Positions 1 to 8,620 of a DNA stretch of 35,462 bases are shown here, piece by piece. A program made the translations under genes and the position numbers. The stretch's first letter is position 1, and each line of letters begins with the position of its first letter. This DNA comes from a bacterium. GTDB lineage: Bacteria; Sumerlaeota; Sumerlaeia; SLMS01. Where the stretch lies: assembly GCA_016125005.1 (NCBI GenBank), contig WGMQ01000091.1, forward strand, positions 1-35,462, given 5' to 3'. Below the pieces are notes generated by a model that did not search any database, had not been told where the DNA came from, and worked only from the letters and a program-made list of their open reading frames with translations.

Positions 1-530
1 ACGAGTTGGTCCTCGGTCAGGAGGACCTCCACCCGGAAGCTGCGCTCCTGCACAGAATCGGGCAACTTCCAGTGCACCGTCACGGTGCCGTCGGCGGGGG
101 AGTCTGCCTTCACTTCCAGCGACGCAACGTGGTCATTGCTGCGCGCGGTAGCGATGGTCTCTGTCAGTTGCTGGCGTCGACTGCCGACAAGTGTGGCGCG
201 TCCGTTGACGATGGCCTGTGGTGTATAGACACGCCCGCCGTTGGCGTCGCGCGCCATCTCCACCTGGCGCTGGGAATTCTCAGGGGAGCTGTAAGGGTCC
301 TTCCAGCCGAGCCGGTCCCAGTAGTCCACGTGCCACGAAAGGGCGATGGTATTGGAGTCGTGCTGATCCCGCGCGGCGCGATTCAGTTCCGCAAGCACAC
401 GATCCGCCGGAGGGCAGCTTGAGCAGCCCTCCGACGTGAACAGCTCCACCACGGCGACGCCATCCGCCGAGGCCCGTGCCGCGCCAACGAGGATCATCAT
501 GGCCGCGGCGATGCGGAGCTTACTGCGCAT
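1..530 (-). CDS. DUF1223 family secreted protein (partial, 3' end outside window)
   Basis: The reading frame starts at the ATG at 530 and runs off the left edge, giving 176 residues. Residues 1-22 look like a Sec signal peptide (basic start, hydrophobic stretch to about Ala20). The mature part opens with VVELFTSEGCSSCPPAD, the hallmark of the DUF1223 family, with a CxxC pair at Cys36/Cys39. The family has a thioredoxin-like fold and no settled function; a periplasmic thiol/redox role is inferred. The start overlaps the end of the upstream peroxiredoxin gene by 11 bases, so the two are probably translated from one mRNA. Family identification is firm; function is not. Confidence 0.85.
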   Translation of the reverse strand, partial: MRSKLRIAAAMMILVGAARASADGVAVVELFTSEGCSSCPPADRVLAELNRAARDQHDSNTIALSWHVDYWDRLGWKDPYSSPENSQRQVEMARDANGGRVYTPQAIVNGRATLVGSRRQQLTETIATARSNDHVASLEVKADSPADGTVTVHWKLPDSVQERSFRVEVLLTEDQL

Positions 531-1212
531 GATTCTCCGCCGCCACCGGTGCCGCCGCCAGCTTCGTTGCCTCGACGACTTCCTTGGCGCTCAGGCGCTT
601 CTTGTAGTTCGGGTCGGAGTGCGTATAGACAATCTTACCTTCCTTATCCAGCACGAACACAGACGGCACCGGCAGGATCGGATCGGGACTTCCCGAGGCC
701 TGCTCCAGGTCGATGCCATACCCCTTCAGCTTCTTCTGCGTGGCGCCGTCCACCGTGAACGCCACGCCAAACGCCTCCATTGCCTTGTGGTCGCTGTCGG
801 AAAGGAGCGTGTAGGGAAGCGGCTTCTTTTCGAGGTGCTTGGCAAGGGTCGCGGGCGAGTCGGGGGAGATGGCAACGATCTGCACACCGTCCGCGGCGAG
901 GTCCGGCTGCACCCGCGCCAAATCGCCCAGGTGGGTGTTGCAATACGGACACCAACCACCGCGATAGAAGATGAGGACCGTGGTCTTACCATTCACCGTT
1001 TCGGCCAGATTGACCGCGTTGTTTTGCGCGTCCTTGAGCTCCGGCACGGCGGGAAGCGAGGCGCCAACCTTCAGCGGCTGGGCCACCTCGGCGCTTTCGT
1101 AAACCGCGGTGGATGAGGCCGCCGCGGCGGTCTCGGGCTCGGCGGGCAGCATGGTGGCGCCGGCCAGCGCGAGGAGGATGGCGAGGCTTCCGATCTTGGT
1201 GGCGATTCGCAT
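520..1212 (-). CDS. Secreted AhpC/TSA-type peroxiredoxin-like protein
   Basis: 230 residues from the ATG at 1212, chosen because a signal peptide begins exactly there (MRIATKIGSLAILLALAG) and GGAG lies nine bases upstream. The frame stays open upstream but adds non-conserved sequence. The thioredoxin-fold core runs from about residue 46 to 210. The active-site segment is FYRGGWCPYC with Cys88 and Cys91, as in the peroxiredoxin-like AhpC/TSA subgroup. The later VFVLDKEGKIVYTHSD strand-turn-strand is typical of the fold. Likely role: reduction of peroxides, or thiol exchange, in the periplasm using two vicinal cysteines. Its stop lies inside the start of the DUF1223 gene, which also has a CxxC, so a shared redox function is plausible but unproven. 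Confidence 0.85.
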   Translation of the reverse strand: MRIATKIGSLAILLALAGATMLPAEPETAAAASSTAVYESAEVAQPLKVGASLPAVPELKDAQNNAVNLAETVNGKTTVLIFYRGGWCPYCNTHLGDLARVQPDLAADGVQIVAISPDSPATLAKHLEKKPLPYTLLSDSDHKAMEAFGVAFTVDGATQKKLKGYGIDLEQASGSPDPILPVPSVFVLDKEGKIVYTHSDPNYKKRLSAKEVVEATKLAAAPVAAENHAQ

Positions 1213-1402
1213 GATTGGGGACTCCGGGTGGATTGCGCGGCGATGAACGACCGCCACTTTCATCAATGCTCCGACGCGAGAAGGCGACCATTTCCGCACG
1301 CAGATGGTAAACTTTTCCCGCTTTCGGGGATTCGGGGGATACTGCAACTCGCCCTTGCCCGTCATCCTGTTTCCCGGTTGGCTACCTGTGGGGAGACTAA
1401 TC

Positions 1403-2194
1403 ATGCCTTGGGTGCCGTTGTCAGACGATCCCTATTGTGGACCCGCCATGCGGCTGTCGCGCCGCACGGTGGAGATCCTCATCGCCGTCGGCATTTCCTT
1501 TTTCCTCATCCGGGGCATCTACTGGGGAGTTGGCCTGCTCCCACCGCGAATCGCTTCGTGGATGTATATGCCGCTTCGTGAGATTCTCAATTCTGCGGTC
1601 ATCGGCATCACCTTCTCCTGGCTCATTGCCAAGCGCACATGCGAGCGCACGCAGCGCATCCTTGAAGGCGTCCCGGGTGCTGAGGATACGATCCGTGAAA
1701 CCCTCTTTCCGATCACCTGGCTGCGGACATACTTCGTGCTGTTTGCCACCAGCGTCGGTCTGGGGTTGATTCCCACAATAATGTCCCTGAGCGGCTACCC
1801 ACTACCCGTCACCCCGTTCGTGATCGCGTTGCTTCTGAACCCGTTCCTGACTCTCGCCTACGGCTGGCTCTTGATCCTTCTGTTGCTCACTGTCAGACGG
1901 GACCGGCGCAGAATCGGGGTCGTCGTGGTCGTCATCACCGCGGTTGTCGTTACCCGCGTCCTTTCTGGCCTTGTCTGGATGCTATCGATGCAGTTCGTTC
2001 CGACTTTTTTCTTGGCGGGGAACGCGATCGTTGTCCCCTTCCAGATGCTCGCCCCGGGGATTCCGCCGGCTTTCGTCCTCTACCTGCTGATCAGCCGTCG
2101 ACGTCGGCATGGTGCGACGCTTCAGGAGGCCCTCTGGGGTATTCGCCGCAGCCGCGAAGGCGTGCCACAGCGCGTCGATCTCACGGCGCCCTGA
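1403..2194 (+). CDS. Hypothetical six-helix membrane protein
   Basis: 263 residues from the ATG at 1403, which is preceded by GGGGAGA at a good distance. Earlier in-frame starts at 1304 and beyond lack a comparable site. Hydrophobic segments at about residues 24-46, 60-76, 108-130, 137-163, 171-195 and 207-231 predict six transmembrane helices. Arg-rich loops follow helices 4 and 6 (VRRDRRR, SRRRR), suggesting those ends face the cytoplasm. I do not recognise the family and see no catalytic motif. It is divergent from the peroxiredoxin gene and convergent with recX, with only 11 bases between the two stops. It could be a small transport or sensory membrane component; no function is claimed. 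Confidence 0.7.
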   Translation: MPWVPLSDDPYCGPAMRLSRRTVEILIAVGISFFLIRGIYWGVGLLPPRIASWMYMPLREILNSAVIGITFSWLIAKRTCERTQRILEGVPGAEDTIRETLFPITWLRTYFVLFATSVGLGLIPTIMSLSGYPLPVTPFVIALLLNPFLTLAYGWLLILLLLTVRRDRRRIGVVVVVITAVVVTRVLSGLVWMLSMQFVPTFFLAGNAIVVPFQMLAPGIPPAFVLYLLISRRRRHGATLQEALWGIRRSREGVPQRVDLTAP

Positions 2195-2205
2195 GCTCCG
2201 GTCAC

Positions 2206-2844
2206 TCAGTCGGCTTCCTCCACGCCGCGGAAGAACGCGCGCACGACTTCCCACACCAGATGGCTCTCGAAGCCACGTCGGGCGAGGAACGCGGCGGCCG
2301 CCGCGGCGCGCTTGCGCGGGTCCTCCGGCTTGCTTCGGCGGTTCCAGCGCGTCAGCAGCTCGCGCATCGTTTCCGTGTCCCGGTCCGGGTCGGCCGAGTC
2401 CTGCATCAGCGGCGCCGCGTCCGCCGCGGCGATCCCCTTGTGACGCAGCTCCTGCTCGATCAGCCTCGGCCCCTGCTTGCGACGGATGCGCTCCTCCACG
2501 AACTGACGGGCAAAGGCCGCATCGTTCAGGAATCCTTTCGCGGCCAAGTCCTCCACCACACGCTGCACGTCGCCCTTCAAGTGCTTGCGCTGCCGCAGCG
2601 CCGTCTCCAGTTCCTTGCGCGACCGCGGTCGTATAGACAGCAGCTTCCAGGCAGCGTGGCGGCAACGCACCTCGCCGTCGCGGCGAACGACCTGCTCCAG
2701 CCGCTCGGGATCGAGCAGATCCTCCGTGCGAAAACCGAACTCCGCCGCGGTGTCCTCGTGAAGCTCCAGCGGTTCTCCCTCGTCGAGTGTATAGACAACC
2801 GTGCGACGGCGCGGGTTGAGCTTGAGCGACACGATGCGCGGCAT
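2206..2844 (-). CDS. recX: Regulatory protein RecX
   Basis: 212 residues from the ATG at 2844, two bases after the stop of the upstream glycosyltransferase. RecX binds RecA filaments and limits recombinase activity. Diagnostic segments are the helical repeat containing SIRPRSRKELETAL (about residues 70-83) and the second repeat with FARQFVEERIRRKQGPRLIE followed by LRHKGI. A third helical repeat closes the protein (AFLARRGFESHLVWEVVRAFF). About 55 N-terminal residues precede the helical repeats, as in longer RecX proteins. There is no recA gene in the window. Coupling to a glycosyltransferase is unusual and probably reflects only operon packing. Family call is firm. Confidence 0.88.
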   Translation of the reverse strand: MPRIVSLKLNPRRRTVVYTLDEGEPLELHEDTAAEFGFRTEDLLDPERLEQVVRRDGEVRCRHAAWKLLSIRPRSRKELETALRQRKHLKGDVQRVVEDLAAKGFLNDAAFARQFVEERIRRKQGPRLIEQELRHKGIAAADAAPLMQDSADPDRDTETMRELLTRWNRRSKPEDPRKRAAAAAAFLARRGFESHLVWEVVRAFFRGVEEAD

Positions 2845-2846
2845 GA

Positions 2847-4025
2847 TCAGCTCCGTCCCCAGCGCCGCATCGAATCGAGCGCCAGCGTCTCCAGCTCCTC
2901 CGCCCGCGCGGCCCACGACCAACGGGCCTCCGCGTCGGTGCGCGCCTGCGCTCCGATGCGGAGCCGCTCCGCCGGGTCGCCGATCAGGCGCGCAAGCGCC
3001 GCCGCCAGATCAGCGGAATCCTCCGGCTTCACCAAGAGACCCGTCTCCCCATCGGCGATCAGTTCGCGCGTGCCCGGGATGTCGGTGGCGATCACGGGCA
3101 AGCCGCACCCCATCGCCTCCAGCACGACAATCGGCATTCCTTCGTAGCGCGACGGCAGCACCAGCACGTCCGCCGTGTCGAAGAGCGGCCGCACCTGCTC
3201 GCGCGTGAGCCAGCCGTGAAACACGATGCGGTCCGTCAACCCGAGCGCCGCCGCCTGCTCACGATACTCGGCCAACTGCGGTCCGTCGCCCGCCAGATCC
3301 AGACACCAGTCGAGCGCCATCACCCGCGGGTCGGCGAGCGCCTTCAGCAGCACATCGACCCCCTTCTGCACCGTCACGCGCCCCACGAAAAAGAGTCTCG
3401 GCGGACCGTCACGACCCGCCCGTCCCGAAGGCGGGGGAGTGAATACCTCCAGATCCACACCGTTGGCCAACGTCCCGAGCTGGCGCTTCGGAAAGGAGGG
3501 CTGCGCCAGGTCGCGCAACCCATCGCTCACCGCCACGGCGGCAGCCGCCTGGTACACCACCCAGCGATTCAGCCACAGCGTGCAGCGATGGTAGGTCGAG
3601 AGCACCCCCGGCAGCCACCCCGGCACGTCTCCGCCGTGAAACTGGACGATGTGCGGAATCCGCCACAGGATCGACAGTGGAAAACCCACCAGCCCCGACG
3701 GAATGGAGTGATAGCTCATGATGACGTCCGGGCGCTTGGCCAGCCGCAGCAGCACCCACGGTAGCGCCGTCAGCACATAGGAAATCATCTCCACAGGGTT
3801 GGATTGCCCCATCTTGCGTCGCCGCGACCGCAGCCGCGTGATCGTCAGGTTCCCCTCCACCGTGCGCCGCTCCAGCCCGGGAAACCAGGTGGTCACGACT
3901 TCCACGTGGTGTCCCCGCGCCACCAACTCCCGGGCCAGGAACTTGGAAACCATCCCCGCACCACCCCCCAGCGGCGGATACTCGTAATTGCAGAACAGAA
4001 ACCGAAGCGGGCGCGTGCGATCCAT
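2847..4025 (-). CDS. Family 4-type glycosyltransferase (GT-B fold)
   Basis: 392 residues from the ATG at 4025, where homology-like sequence begins ([14 protein letters not shown], with the GGGAG loop at residues 20-24). The N-terminal Rossmann half is followed by the sugar-nucleotide half with [15 protein letters not shown] and the EX7E motif in [17 protein letters not shown] (Glu295 and Glu303). This is a retaining GT4-type transferase, probably cytoplasmic or membrane-associated, acting in polysaccharide, glycolipid or O-antigen-like synthesis. The donor and acceptor cannot be told from the sequence. It is first in a two-gene unit with recX and divergent from folE across 275 bases, in which I see no convincing promoter. 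Confidence 0.88.
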   Translation of the reverse strand: MDRTRPLRFLFCNYEYPPLGGGAGMVSKFLARELVARGHHVEVVTTWFPGLERRTVEGNLTITRLRSRRRKMGQSNPVEMISYVLTALPWVLLRLAKRPDVIMSYHSIPSGLVGFPLSILWRIPHIVQFHGGDVPGWLPGVLSTYHRCTLWLNRWVVYQAAAAVAVSDGLRDLAQPSFPKRQLGTLANGVDLEVFTPPPSGRAGRDGPPRLFFVGRVTVQKGVDVLLKALADPRVMALDWCLDLAGDGPQLAEYREQAAALGLTDRIVFHGWLTREQVRPLFDTADVLVLPSRYEGMPIVVLEAMGCGLPVIATDIPGTRELIADGETGLLVKPEDSADLAAALARLIGDPAERLRIGAQARTDAEARWSWAARAEELETLALDSMRRWGRS

Positions 4026-4300
4026 GGAGGTCCATCGACAGGGCAATGCCGCATGGTGAAGCGACCGACCCAACGAGCGCAACTCCGCAAAGCACCAACG
4101 TTCCGACACTCCGAACGCACCCCCCCTCCGACCCAAACCCGCTTGGCACGTTTCTCGTTCAAAGCGCTCACTGGCACAGCAGCCTTGAGGTCCAAACCGA
4201 ACGTGCCCTTCGCACCCTTTTTGCGGCAATCGTCCCTCGCAGACCGAACGCCGACTTTTGGGAAGTGCGCACGACCGACCAGCAAGAAAGGGAAATGCAA

Positions 4301-4936
4301 ATGTCCATCGAACTCATCAAGCACGGCACACCCGCCCACTTCGAGGAAGACGACACCACTGGCGAAAGCATCGGGATTCAGCATCTGGTCAAGGAAATGC
4401 TCTATCGCATCGGCGAGGACCCCGAACGCGAAGGCCTCCTCAAGACCCCTCTGCGCGTCGACAAGGCCATCGCCTTCCTCACCTCCGGCTACCGCGCCGA
4501 CCTCGACAAGATCGTTAACGGCGCCATCTTCGAGGAAGAGCTGGGCCGTGAAGGCGACGAAATCGTCCTCGTCAAGGACATCGAATTCTACTCCATGTGC
4601 GAACACCACATGATCCCCTTCTACGGCACCATGCACGTCGCCTACATCCCCGATCGGCGCATCATCGGCCTTTCCAAGATCCCGCGCATCATCGACATCT
4701 TTGCCCGCCGCCTTCAGGTCCAGGAACGCCTCACCGCCCAGGTCGCCGACTGCGTCCAGCAGGTCCTTAACCCCAAGGGCGTCGCCGTGGTCGCCGAAGC
4801 CAAGCACATGTGCATGTGCATGCGCGGTGTCCAGAAGCAGAACTCCACCACCACCACCAAGTCCATGCTCGGCGCCTTCCGCGAAAAGCCCGAACACCGC
4901 AGCGAGTTCTACGCGCTCCTCCGCGGCAACAACTAA
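4301..4936 (+). CDS. folE: GTP cyclohydrolase I (FolE)
   Basis: 211 residues. The ATG at 4301 is preferred to the one at 4295 because AAAGGGA lies about seven bases upstream of it. The enzyme converts GTP to 7,8-dihydroneopterin triphosphate, the first step of tetrahydrofolate synthesis. The zinc ligands are visible: Cys100 and His103 in [11 protein letters not shown] and Cys171 in HMCMCMRG. Also present are the IGLSKIPRI segment, the [13 protein letters not shown] helix and the C-terminal SEFYALL. The length and motif order are those of a typical FolE. An extra cysteine (Cys173) next to the zinc ligand is a small oddity. A DUF218 gene follows 57 bases downstream. Confidence 0.96.
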   Translation: MSIELIKHGTPAHFEEDDTTGESIGIQHLVKEMLYRIGEDPEREGLLKTPLRVDKAIAFLTSGYRADLDKIVNGAIFEEELGREGDEIVLVKDIEFYSMCEHHMIPFYGTMHVAYIPDRRIIGLSKIPRIIDIFARRLQVQERLTAQVADCVQQVLNPKGVAVVAEAKHMCMCMRGVQKQNSTTTTKSMLGAFREKPEHRSEFYALLRGNN

Positions 4937-4993
4937 GCAACACGACCAGCAGCAATCGCAGGCCTTGCCTTTCCCGACCTACCGCCGGGAATC

Positions 4994-5623
4994 ATGGCGC
5001 ACGGAGCCACCATGCTGCTGGTCGCCATCGCTGTCCTGCTAGTGCTGCTGCTCATCCCCCTGGCCGTGTTCCTCCACGGCCCCCGCCTCCTGCTGCCCCA
5101 CCCGCGACCGCCCCCCCCCGGAGCCCCCCCCGACGTCCTCATCGTGCTCGGCTGCCGCGCCCGCCAGGACGGAACCCCTGGCATCGTGCTCAAGTCGCGG
5201 CTCGACCACGCCATCGCCCTCCACCGCGCCGGCGTCGCCCCCCGCCTCCTCATGACCGGCGCCGCTGTCTATACGAAGCATGTCGAAGCCGAAGTCATGG
5301 CCCGCTACGCCCTCGAACAGGGAGTTCCGGAAACGGCCATCCTCCGCGAACCCGACGCCACCAACACCCTCGAGAACGCCATCCGGTCCGCCGCCATGAT
5401 GCGCAGCCACGGCTGGCGCCGAGCCGTCATCGTCACCACCGACTGCCACGTGTTCCGTGCCTCACAAATGTTCGCCGGACGAGGCCTCGAATACTTCACC
5501 TCCGGCGCCCCCCCCACCGGCGCCAGCCTAAGGACCCGCCTCACGATGATGCTGTGGGAACGCTACCTGATCTGGCGAGTCGTCAAACGCCGCCGAGAAC
5601 AACGCCGCGGCATTCACGCCTGA
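4994..5623 (+). CDS. DUF218/YdcF-like (SanA/ElyC-type) envelope protein
   Basis: 209 residues from the ATG at 4994. An ATG at 5012 with CGGAG five bases upstream is an equally good start, and the hydrophobic segment begins there. A single N-terminal helix (about 7-28) is followed by a Pro-rich linker and the DUF218 domain: DVLIVLGC at 47-54, the AEVMARYALEQGVPETAIL segment at 99-117, NTLENA at 124-129 and VTTDCHVFRA at 147-156. Family members such as SanA and ElyC act in envelope integrity and cell-wall lipid carrier metabolism; the biochemical activity is not settled. It probably sits in the inner membrane with the domain outside. It may be co-transcribed with folE. Confidence 0.82.
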   Translation: MAHGATMLLVAIAVLLVLLLIPLAVFLHGPRLLLPHPRPPPPGAPPDVLIVLGCRARQDGTPGIVLKSRLDHAIALHRAGVAPRLLMTGAAVYTKHVEAEVMARYALEQGVPETAILREPDATNTLENAIRSAAMMRSHGWRRAVIVTTDCHVFRASQMFAGRGLEYFTSGAPPTGASLRTRLTMMLWERYLIWRVVKRRREQRRGIHA

Positions 5624-5699
5624 CCGGCCCACGAAGGGACACAATCCAGCAATTCCGCTTGAAACCAAGCCGGTTAATGAGCACCTTCACAACCCGTGA

Positions 5700-5775
5700 G
5701 CGGGAATAGCTCAGTTGGTAGAGCATCAGCTTCCCAAGCTGAGGGTCGCGGGTTCGAACCCCGTTTCCCGCTCCA
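5700..5775 (+). tRNA. tRNA-Gly (anticodon CCC)
   Basis: All arms fold. The acceptor stem GCGGGAA pairs with TTCCCGC. The D arm is GCTC/GAGC, the anticodon arm TCAGC/GCTGA with loop TTCCCAA (anticodon CCC, 5735-5737 region), and the T arm has loop TTCGAAC. The discriminator base is T at 5772 and CCA is encoded at 5773-5775. The 3' part from 5731 is repeated near 16148, so the gene is the integration target of the element to its right. The tRNA stays intact because the element supplies the 3' part. Confidence 0.97.
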
Positions 5776-5776
5776 T
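5731..5776 (+). repeat. attL: 46-bp direct repeat inside tRNA-Gly
   Basis: It covers the anticodon loop, variable region, T arm, acceptor 3' strand and CCA. It matches 16148-16193 at 44 of 46 positions; the only differences are GG at 5743-5744 against AT at 16160-16161. The uninterrupted identical core is 32 bases (5745-5776). Confidence 0.93.
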
Positions 5777-5842
5777 TCAAACCTTGAAGAATCAATCATT
5801 CGCCCGGGCCCAAGCAGCTCGGGCGGTTTGCGTATTTCCGCT

Positions 5843-5874
5843 GTGTCAGTATGCTGTCAGTATTGCTCGCGGGG
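5843..5874 (+). repeat. Left subterminal repeat, candidate integrase arm sites
   Basis: Two copies of GTCAGTAT (5845-5852 and 5856-5863) start 11 bases apart, about one helical turn, and are followed by TGC-NN-GCGGGG. The same 32-base arrangement is found at 15996-16027 in the same orientation (28 of 32 identical). Paired short repeats near both ends of an integrating element are the expected form of arm-type integrase binding sites; the binding role is inferred. Confidence 0.65.
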
Positions 5875-6003
5875 GTTGGGGAAGCTGCCCGGGGTATCTT
5901 GGCGTCGGTTTCCCGTGGACTTGCATTCGTCCGGGTCCTGTGGCATATGGTTTCGTCGTCTGGTCAAGACGGCACAATCCGCTGCGAGGGGCGATGGATC
6001 ATC

Positions 6004-7491
6004 ATGAACGAGGGCGGTGAGGTTAGCGCGAGGATCGGGGTGGAGGTCGCAACGCAGGACTCCGCGTTGGATGACCTGCGTCGGCGTTTCGAGGCGCTAA
6101 AGAACGAGCTGCGGGAGGTTCGTCGCGCCTCGAAGGACACCGGCGAGGAGATGGAAAGTGCCTTTTCGAAGGGAACGTCAGGCGCTGAGGGTTTCACCGT
6201 CGCCATGGGGACCGTCGCTGCAGCAGTGACAGCGGCCGCAGAGGGCTTCAAGGAACTTTCAAAGGCTAGAGAGGCAGCCGCATCGGCGGTGACAGATGCC
6301 GCGGGACAGCTCGGCACCCTTGCCCAATTGGGCGGTGGTGATCAGGGAAAAGTGGGAGCGCTTCAGCTCAACGCACTCGAGTTCTCCAATCAAACCGGCC
6401 TTTCAATGGGCGCCGCGGCAAAGGCGGTGTTTGACCTAGAGTCAGCCGGTTCGAACAACGCAGAGACGCGTGACTTCTATGCTCGCCTCTCCTTTGTTGA
6501 GGAGAATATCGCCCCGATGATTCAAGGGGCGGCCATGCTTCGCGCCAATCTTGGCCCGCAGGTCGGGACTGATCAGCAGCTGGTGAGCAAAGCCATAGCA
6601 GCGGCAACCTTCGTGCCTGGCGCTACTCCAAGCGACGTGCTTGAGGCGTCAAGCAAGGGAGGTTTTTTTGCCAAGGAACTGGGGCTCTCCGACGAGGAGC
6701 TGATTGCCGCAACTTCGATTGTTGGACAGAAGACGGACATCAACGCGGCCGGAACCCAGACGAGCGCTTTTCTCAAGTTTCTGAACTCGAAGAGTTTTGG
6801 ACAGAGCATGAAGGGCCAAGGGCTCGCGGCCATGATCGAATCGATTCAGAACCTGGGACTTGAAGGTGAGGCCCTAAACAAGTACTTCGGTGAGGTCGAC
6901 GCCATGAGGGGGTTCGGCGCGCTCGCTGGATCAGACCTTGCAGGGCGCACAGCAGCAATCGAGGCCGCAAACGCGACCGACCTGGGCGGGGCTGCGGCGG
7001 ACTCCTACCTTGCGACTCCCCTGGGAGCCTCGGCACGTGCGGCAAGAGTGACCAAGCAGCGGGCCTCCAATGCAGACATTCAACGAGGAATGGAGCGCAA
7101 CCTTGCGAACTCTGTTCTCGAGTCCGCAAAGACGCGTGTCCGCTCCGGGGAGGATCCTTTGGGGAACATCTTCAGCCCCGAGTGGGACAACTATCTGCTG
7201 TTCGAGGCAGCAGTTCCCGACTTCGTCCCACTGCTCGGAGGTATGCCCTTAAACCCCACAGCAGTCAGACGGACGGCCGGTGGCTTGATGGGTGAGACTG
7301 ACGCCGACTTTGCCCGTCGCTGGCTCCCGTACACGCGTGCTGCGGACAAGCCCGCCTTGGAAAGCGCCGTGCGGTCTGTCGGCGATAGTCCGTTTCCTAC
7401 GCAGGCCGCGCCGATCTACAACACCACGAACAACGTCACGAACGTATACAACTACGGCGGTCCTGAGGACAGCAGTGGGGGCGTTAACTAG
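6004..7491 (+). CDS. Tape-measure-like phage protein
   Basis: 495 residues from the ATG at 6004. An in-frame ATG at 5851 lies inside the subterminal repeat and is less likely. Residues 18-50 form a charged coiled coil (LDDLRRRFEALKNELREVRR). A long Ala/Gly-rich region follows with the pattern FSNQTGLSMGAAAKAVFDLESAG (about 127-149), resembling the conserved region of TP901/PhageMin_Tail tape-measure proteins (known form: TGLS..EAA.A...LASAG). It is short for a tape measure, and no other tail gene is near. It is the only element gene on the plus strand. The C-terminus is Asn-rich (NTTNNVTNVYNYGG). It could shorten or redirect tails of a helper phage; that is speculation. Family call is moderate. 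Confidence 0.6.
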   Translation: MNEGGEVSARIGVEVATQDSALDDLRRRFEALKNELREVRRASKDTGEEMESAFSKGTSGAEGFTVAMGTVAAAVTAAAEGFKELSKAREAAASAVTDAAGQLGTLAQLGGGDQGKVGALQLNALEFSNQTGLSMGAAAKAVFDLESAGSNNAETRDFYARLSFVEENIAPMIQGAAMLRANLGPQVGTDQQLVSKAIAAATFVPGATPSDVLEASSKGGFFAKELGLSDEELIAATSIVGQKTDINAAGTQTSAFLKFLNSKSFGQSMKGQGLAAMIESIQNLGLEGEALNKYFGEVDAMRGFGALAGSDLAGRTAAIEAANATDLGGAAADSYLATPLGASARAARVTKQRASNADIQRGMERNLANSVLESAKTRVRSGEDPLGNIFSPEWDNYLLFEAAVPDFVPLLGGMPLNPTAVRRTAGGLMGETDADFARRWLPYTRAADKPALESAVRSVGDSPFPTQAAPIYNTTNNVTNVYNYGGPEDSSGGVN

Positions 7492-7590
7492 GCCTCGGGC
7501 GAGGCCCGTTGGGGGGGGCATGAAGGGGTACCCCCCCGGGCTTTGGGTCCTTTGGGACGGGGAAAAACCCCGGGGCCCGAAGGCACCGCA
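7491..7590. terminator. GC-rich hairpin cluster after the tape-measure gene
   Basis: GGCCTC-GGGC-GAGGCC (7491-7506) folds directly at the stop codon. It is followed by a G-run pairing with CCCCCCC (7512-7518 with 7531-7537) and by a CGGGG-AAAAA-CCCCG hairpin around 7558-7573. The hairpins sit between two convergent genes (stops at 7491 and 7747). There is no strong T-tract, so a transcription end point is inferred rather than seen. Confidence 0.5.
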
Positions 7591-7746
7591 CAATTTGTGC
7601 AGAGAGTCCGGAATAATTCAGGTAATTCCGCTCGAGCTGCGGAGGCTCCCAGTGCGGGATTGGCTGCCGCGCTCGGGAAGCAATCGCGCAGCAGCCCCGC
7701 TTGTGCTGAAAGGCCATTGGGTGGAACCGCCGGGGGCAGCCGACTG

Positions 7747-8619
7747 TCAATCGGCGGCAACGAATCGCTCGCGAATATAGGGGGGAGGCACGCGCCCATT
7801 GATGGCTTTCCGAAGCTCTTCCAGCGCCTCAAGGGCATCGGTATCCACGCACCCGTCCATAACACCTTGGAGCTGGATCCATTCGCGGCGCGACTCCACA
7901 AGTTGAGGGAGACTGCCCGCGTCTGCAAAGGGGGCGAACCGGGCCAGACAACGAGCAAGCAGATCGACGTCTCCCTCATCGTTCGTCCCACGCAATGCCG
8001 CCATCATGGCGCCGAGCACGTCGGGCCGCGCGGCTCGGCGCTCGAGCCCTCGCCACAAGCAGGCCTCCTTCTCCCCATCTTGTCCGTCGAGAGCTCCAAG
8101 GATCACTCGCCGCACAACCCAGCGCTGTGCCACTCGCGGGGTTGATCTCTTGCACGCGCTCGGTTCGGTCGTCAGCAGGAGCGAACGGTAAACCAGCAAG
8201 TCAAGGAGGGCAGCACGGGGGAGCGGCTCGACGGCGAGACAGAGCCAATCCTCAATCGAATCAAGGTAGAGCTGCCGGGTCGAATCATCAGGGAGGACCT
8301 TGAACCCCGCGCCGGCTATCTTTCTGATGGTCTCAAGCGGCAGCACGCGCCGATTGCTGGCGTAGACCGGATTCGGGATCGTGTCGAGCGTACAGGATGC
8401 TGAGACCACTGCAAGGACCGGGGAGTCCTGGGGCGGGGTGCTCTTGGAGTTGTCGACGGAGGTCTCACTAGCGCGGGAGGACTTCCTGACGGCCCTAGAA
8501 CTCGCGGCGCGAGCCTTCATGGCGGTCGCCTTCCTGCAGGGCGAGGAGTTCTTCGGCTTCGCAGTACGGTGCTTGACAACGTCTGACTTCTTGGCGGGCG
8601 AGCTGGTCTTCATCAACAT
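7747..8619 (-). CDS. Hypothetical protein with basic Lys/Ser/Ala-rich N-terminus
   Basis: 290 residues. The ATG at 8619 has AAAGGA just upstream and lies one base after the stop of the preceding gene, so the two are coupled. The first 70 or so residues are very rich in Lys, Arg, Ser and Ala and look disordered, like a nucleic-acid-binding tail. The rest (about 95-290) is predicted helical, with Leu/Arg-rich segments such as LLDLLVYRSLLLTTEP and GLERRAARPDVLGAMMAAL. I recognise no family. It is the last gene of the leftward block that includes the primase. A role in replication or packaging of the element would fit the context but is not shown. Confidence 0.6.
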   Translation of the reverse strand: MLMKTSSPAKKSDVVKHRTAKPKNSSPCRKATAMKARAASSRAVRKSSRASETSVDNSKSTPPQDSPVLAVVSASCTLDTIPNPVYASNRRVLPLETIRKIAGAGFKVLPDDSTRQLYLDSIEDWLCLAVEPLPRAALLDLLVYRSLLLTTEPSACKRSTPRVAQRWVVRRVILGALDGQDGEKEACLWRGLERRAARPDVLGAMMAALRGTNDEGDVDLLARCLARFAPFADAGSLPQLVESRREWIQLQGVMDGCVDTDALEALEELRKAINGRVPPPYIRERFVAAD

Positions 8620-8620
8620 T

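Noticed and set aside
2260..3147. Long plus-strand open frame across recX and the glycosyltransferase
   Set aside because: It is antisense to two well-supported genes, low in recognisable motifs and Arg/Ala/Pro-biased as GC-rich shadow frames are.
5715..6020. Short plus-strand frames starting inside the tRNA-Gly gene
   Set aside because: They begin in the tRNA and run through the att region; no ribosome-binding site or conserved pattern.
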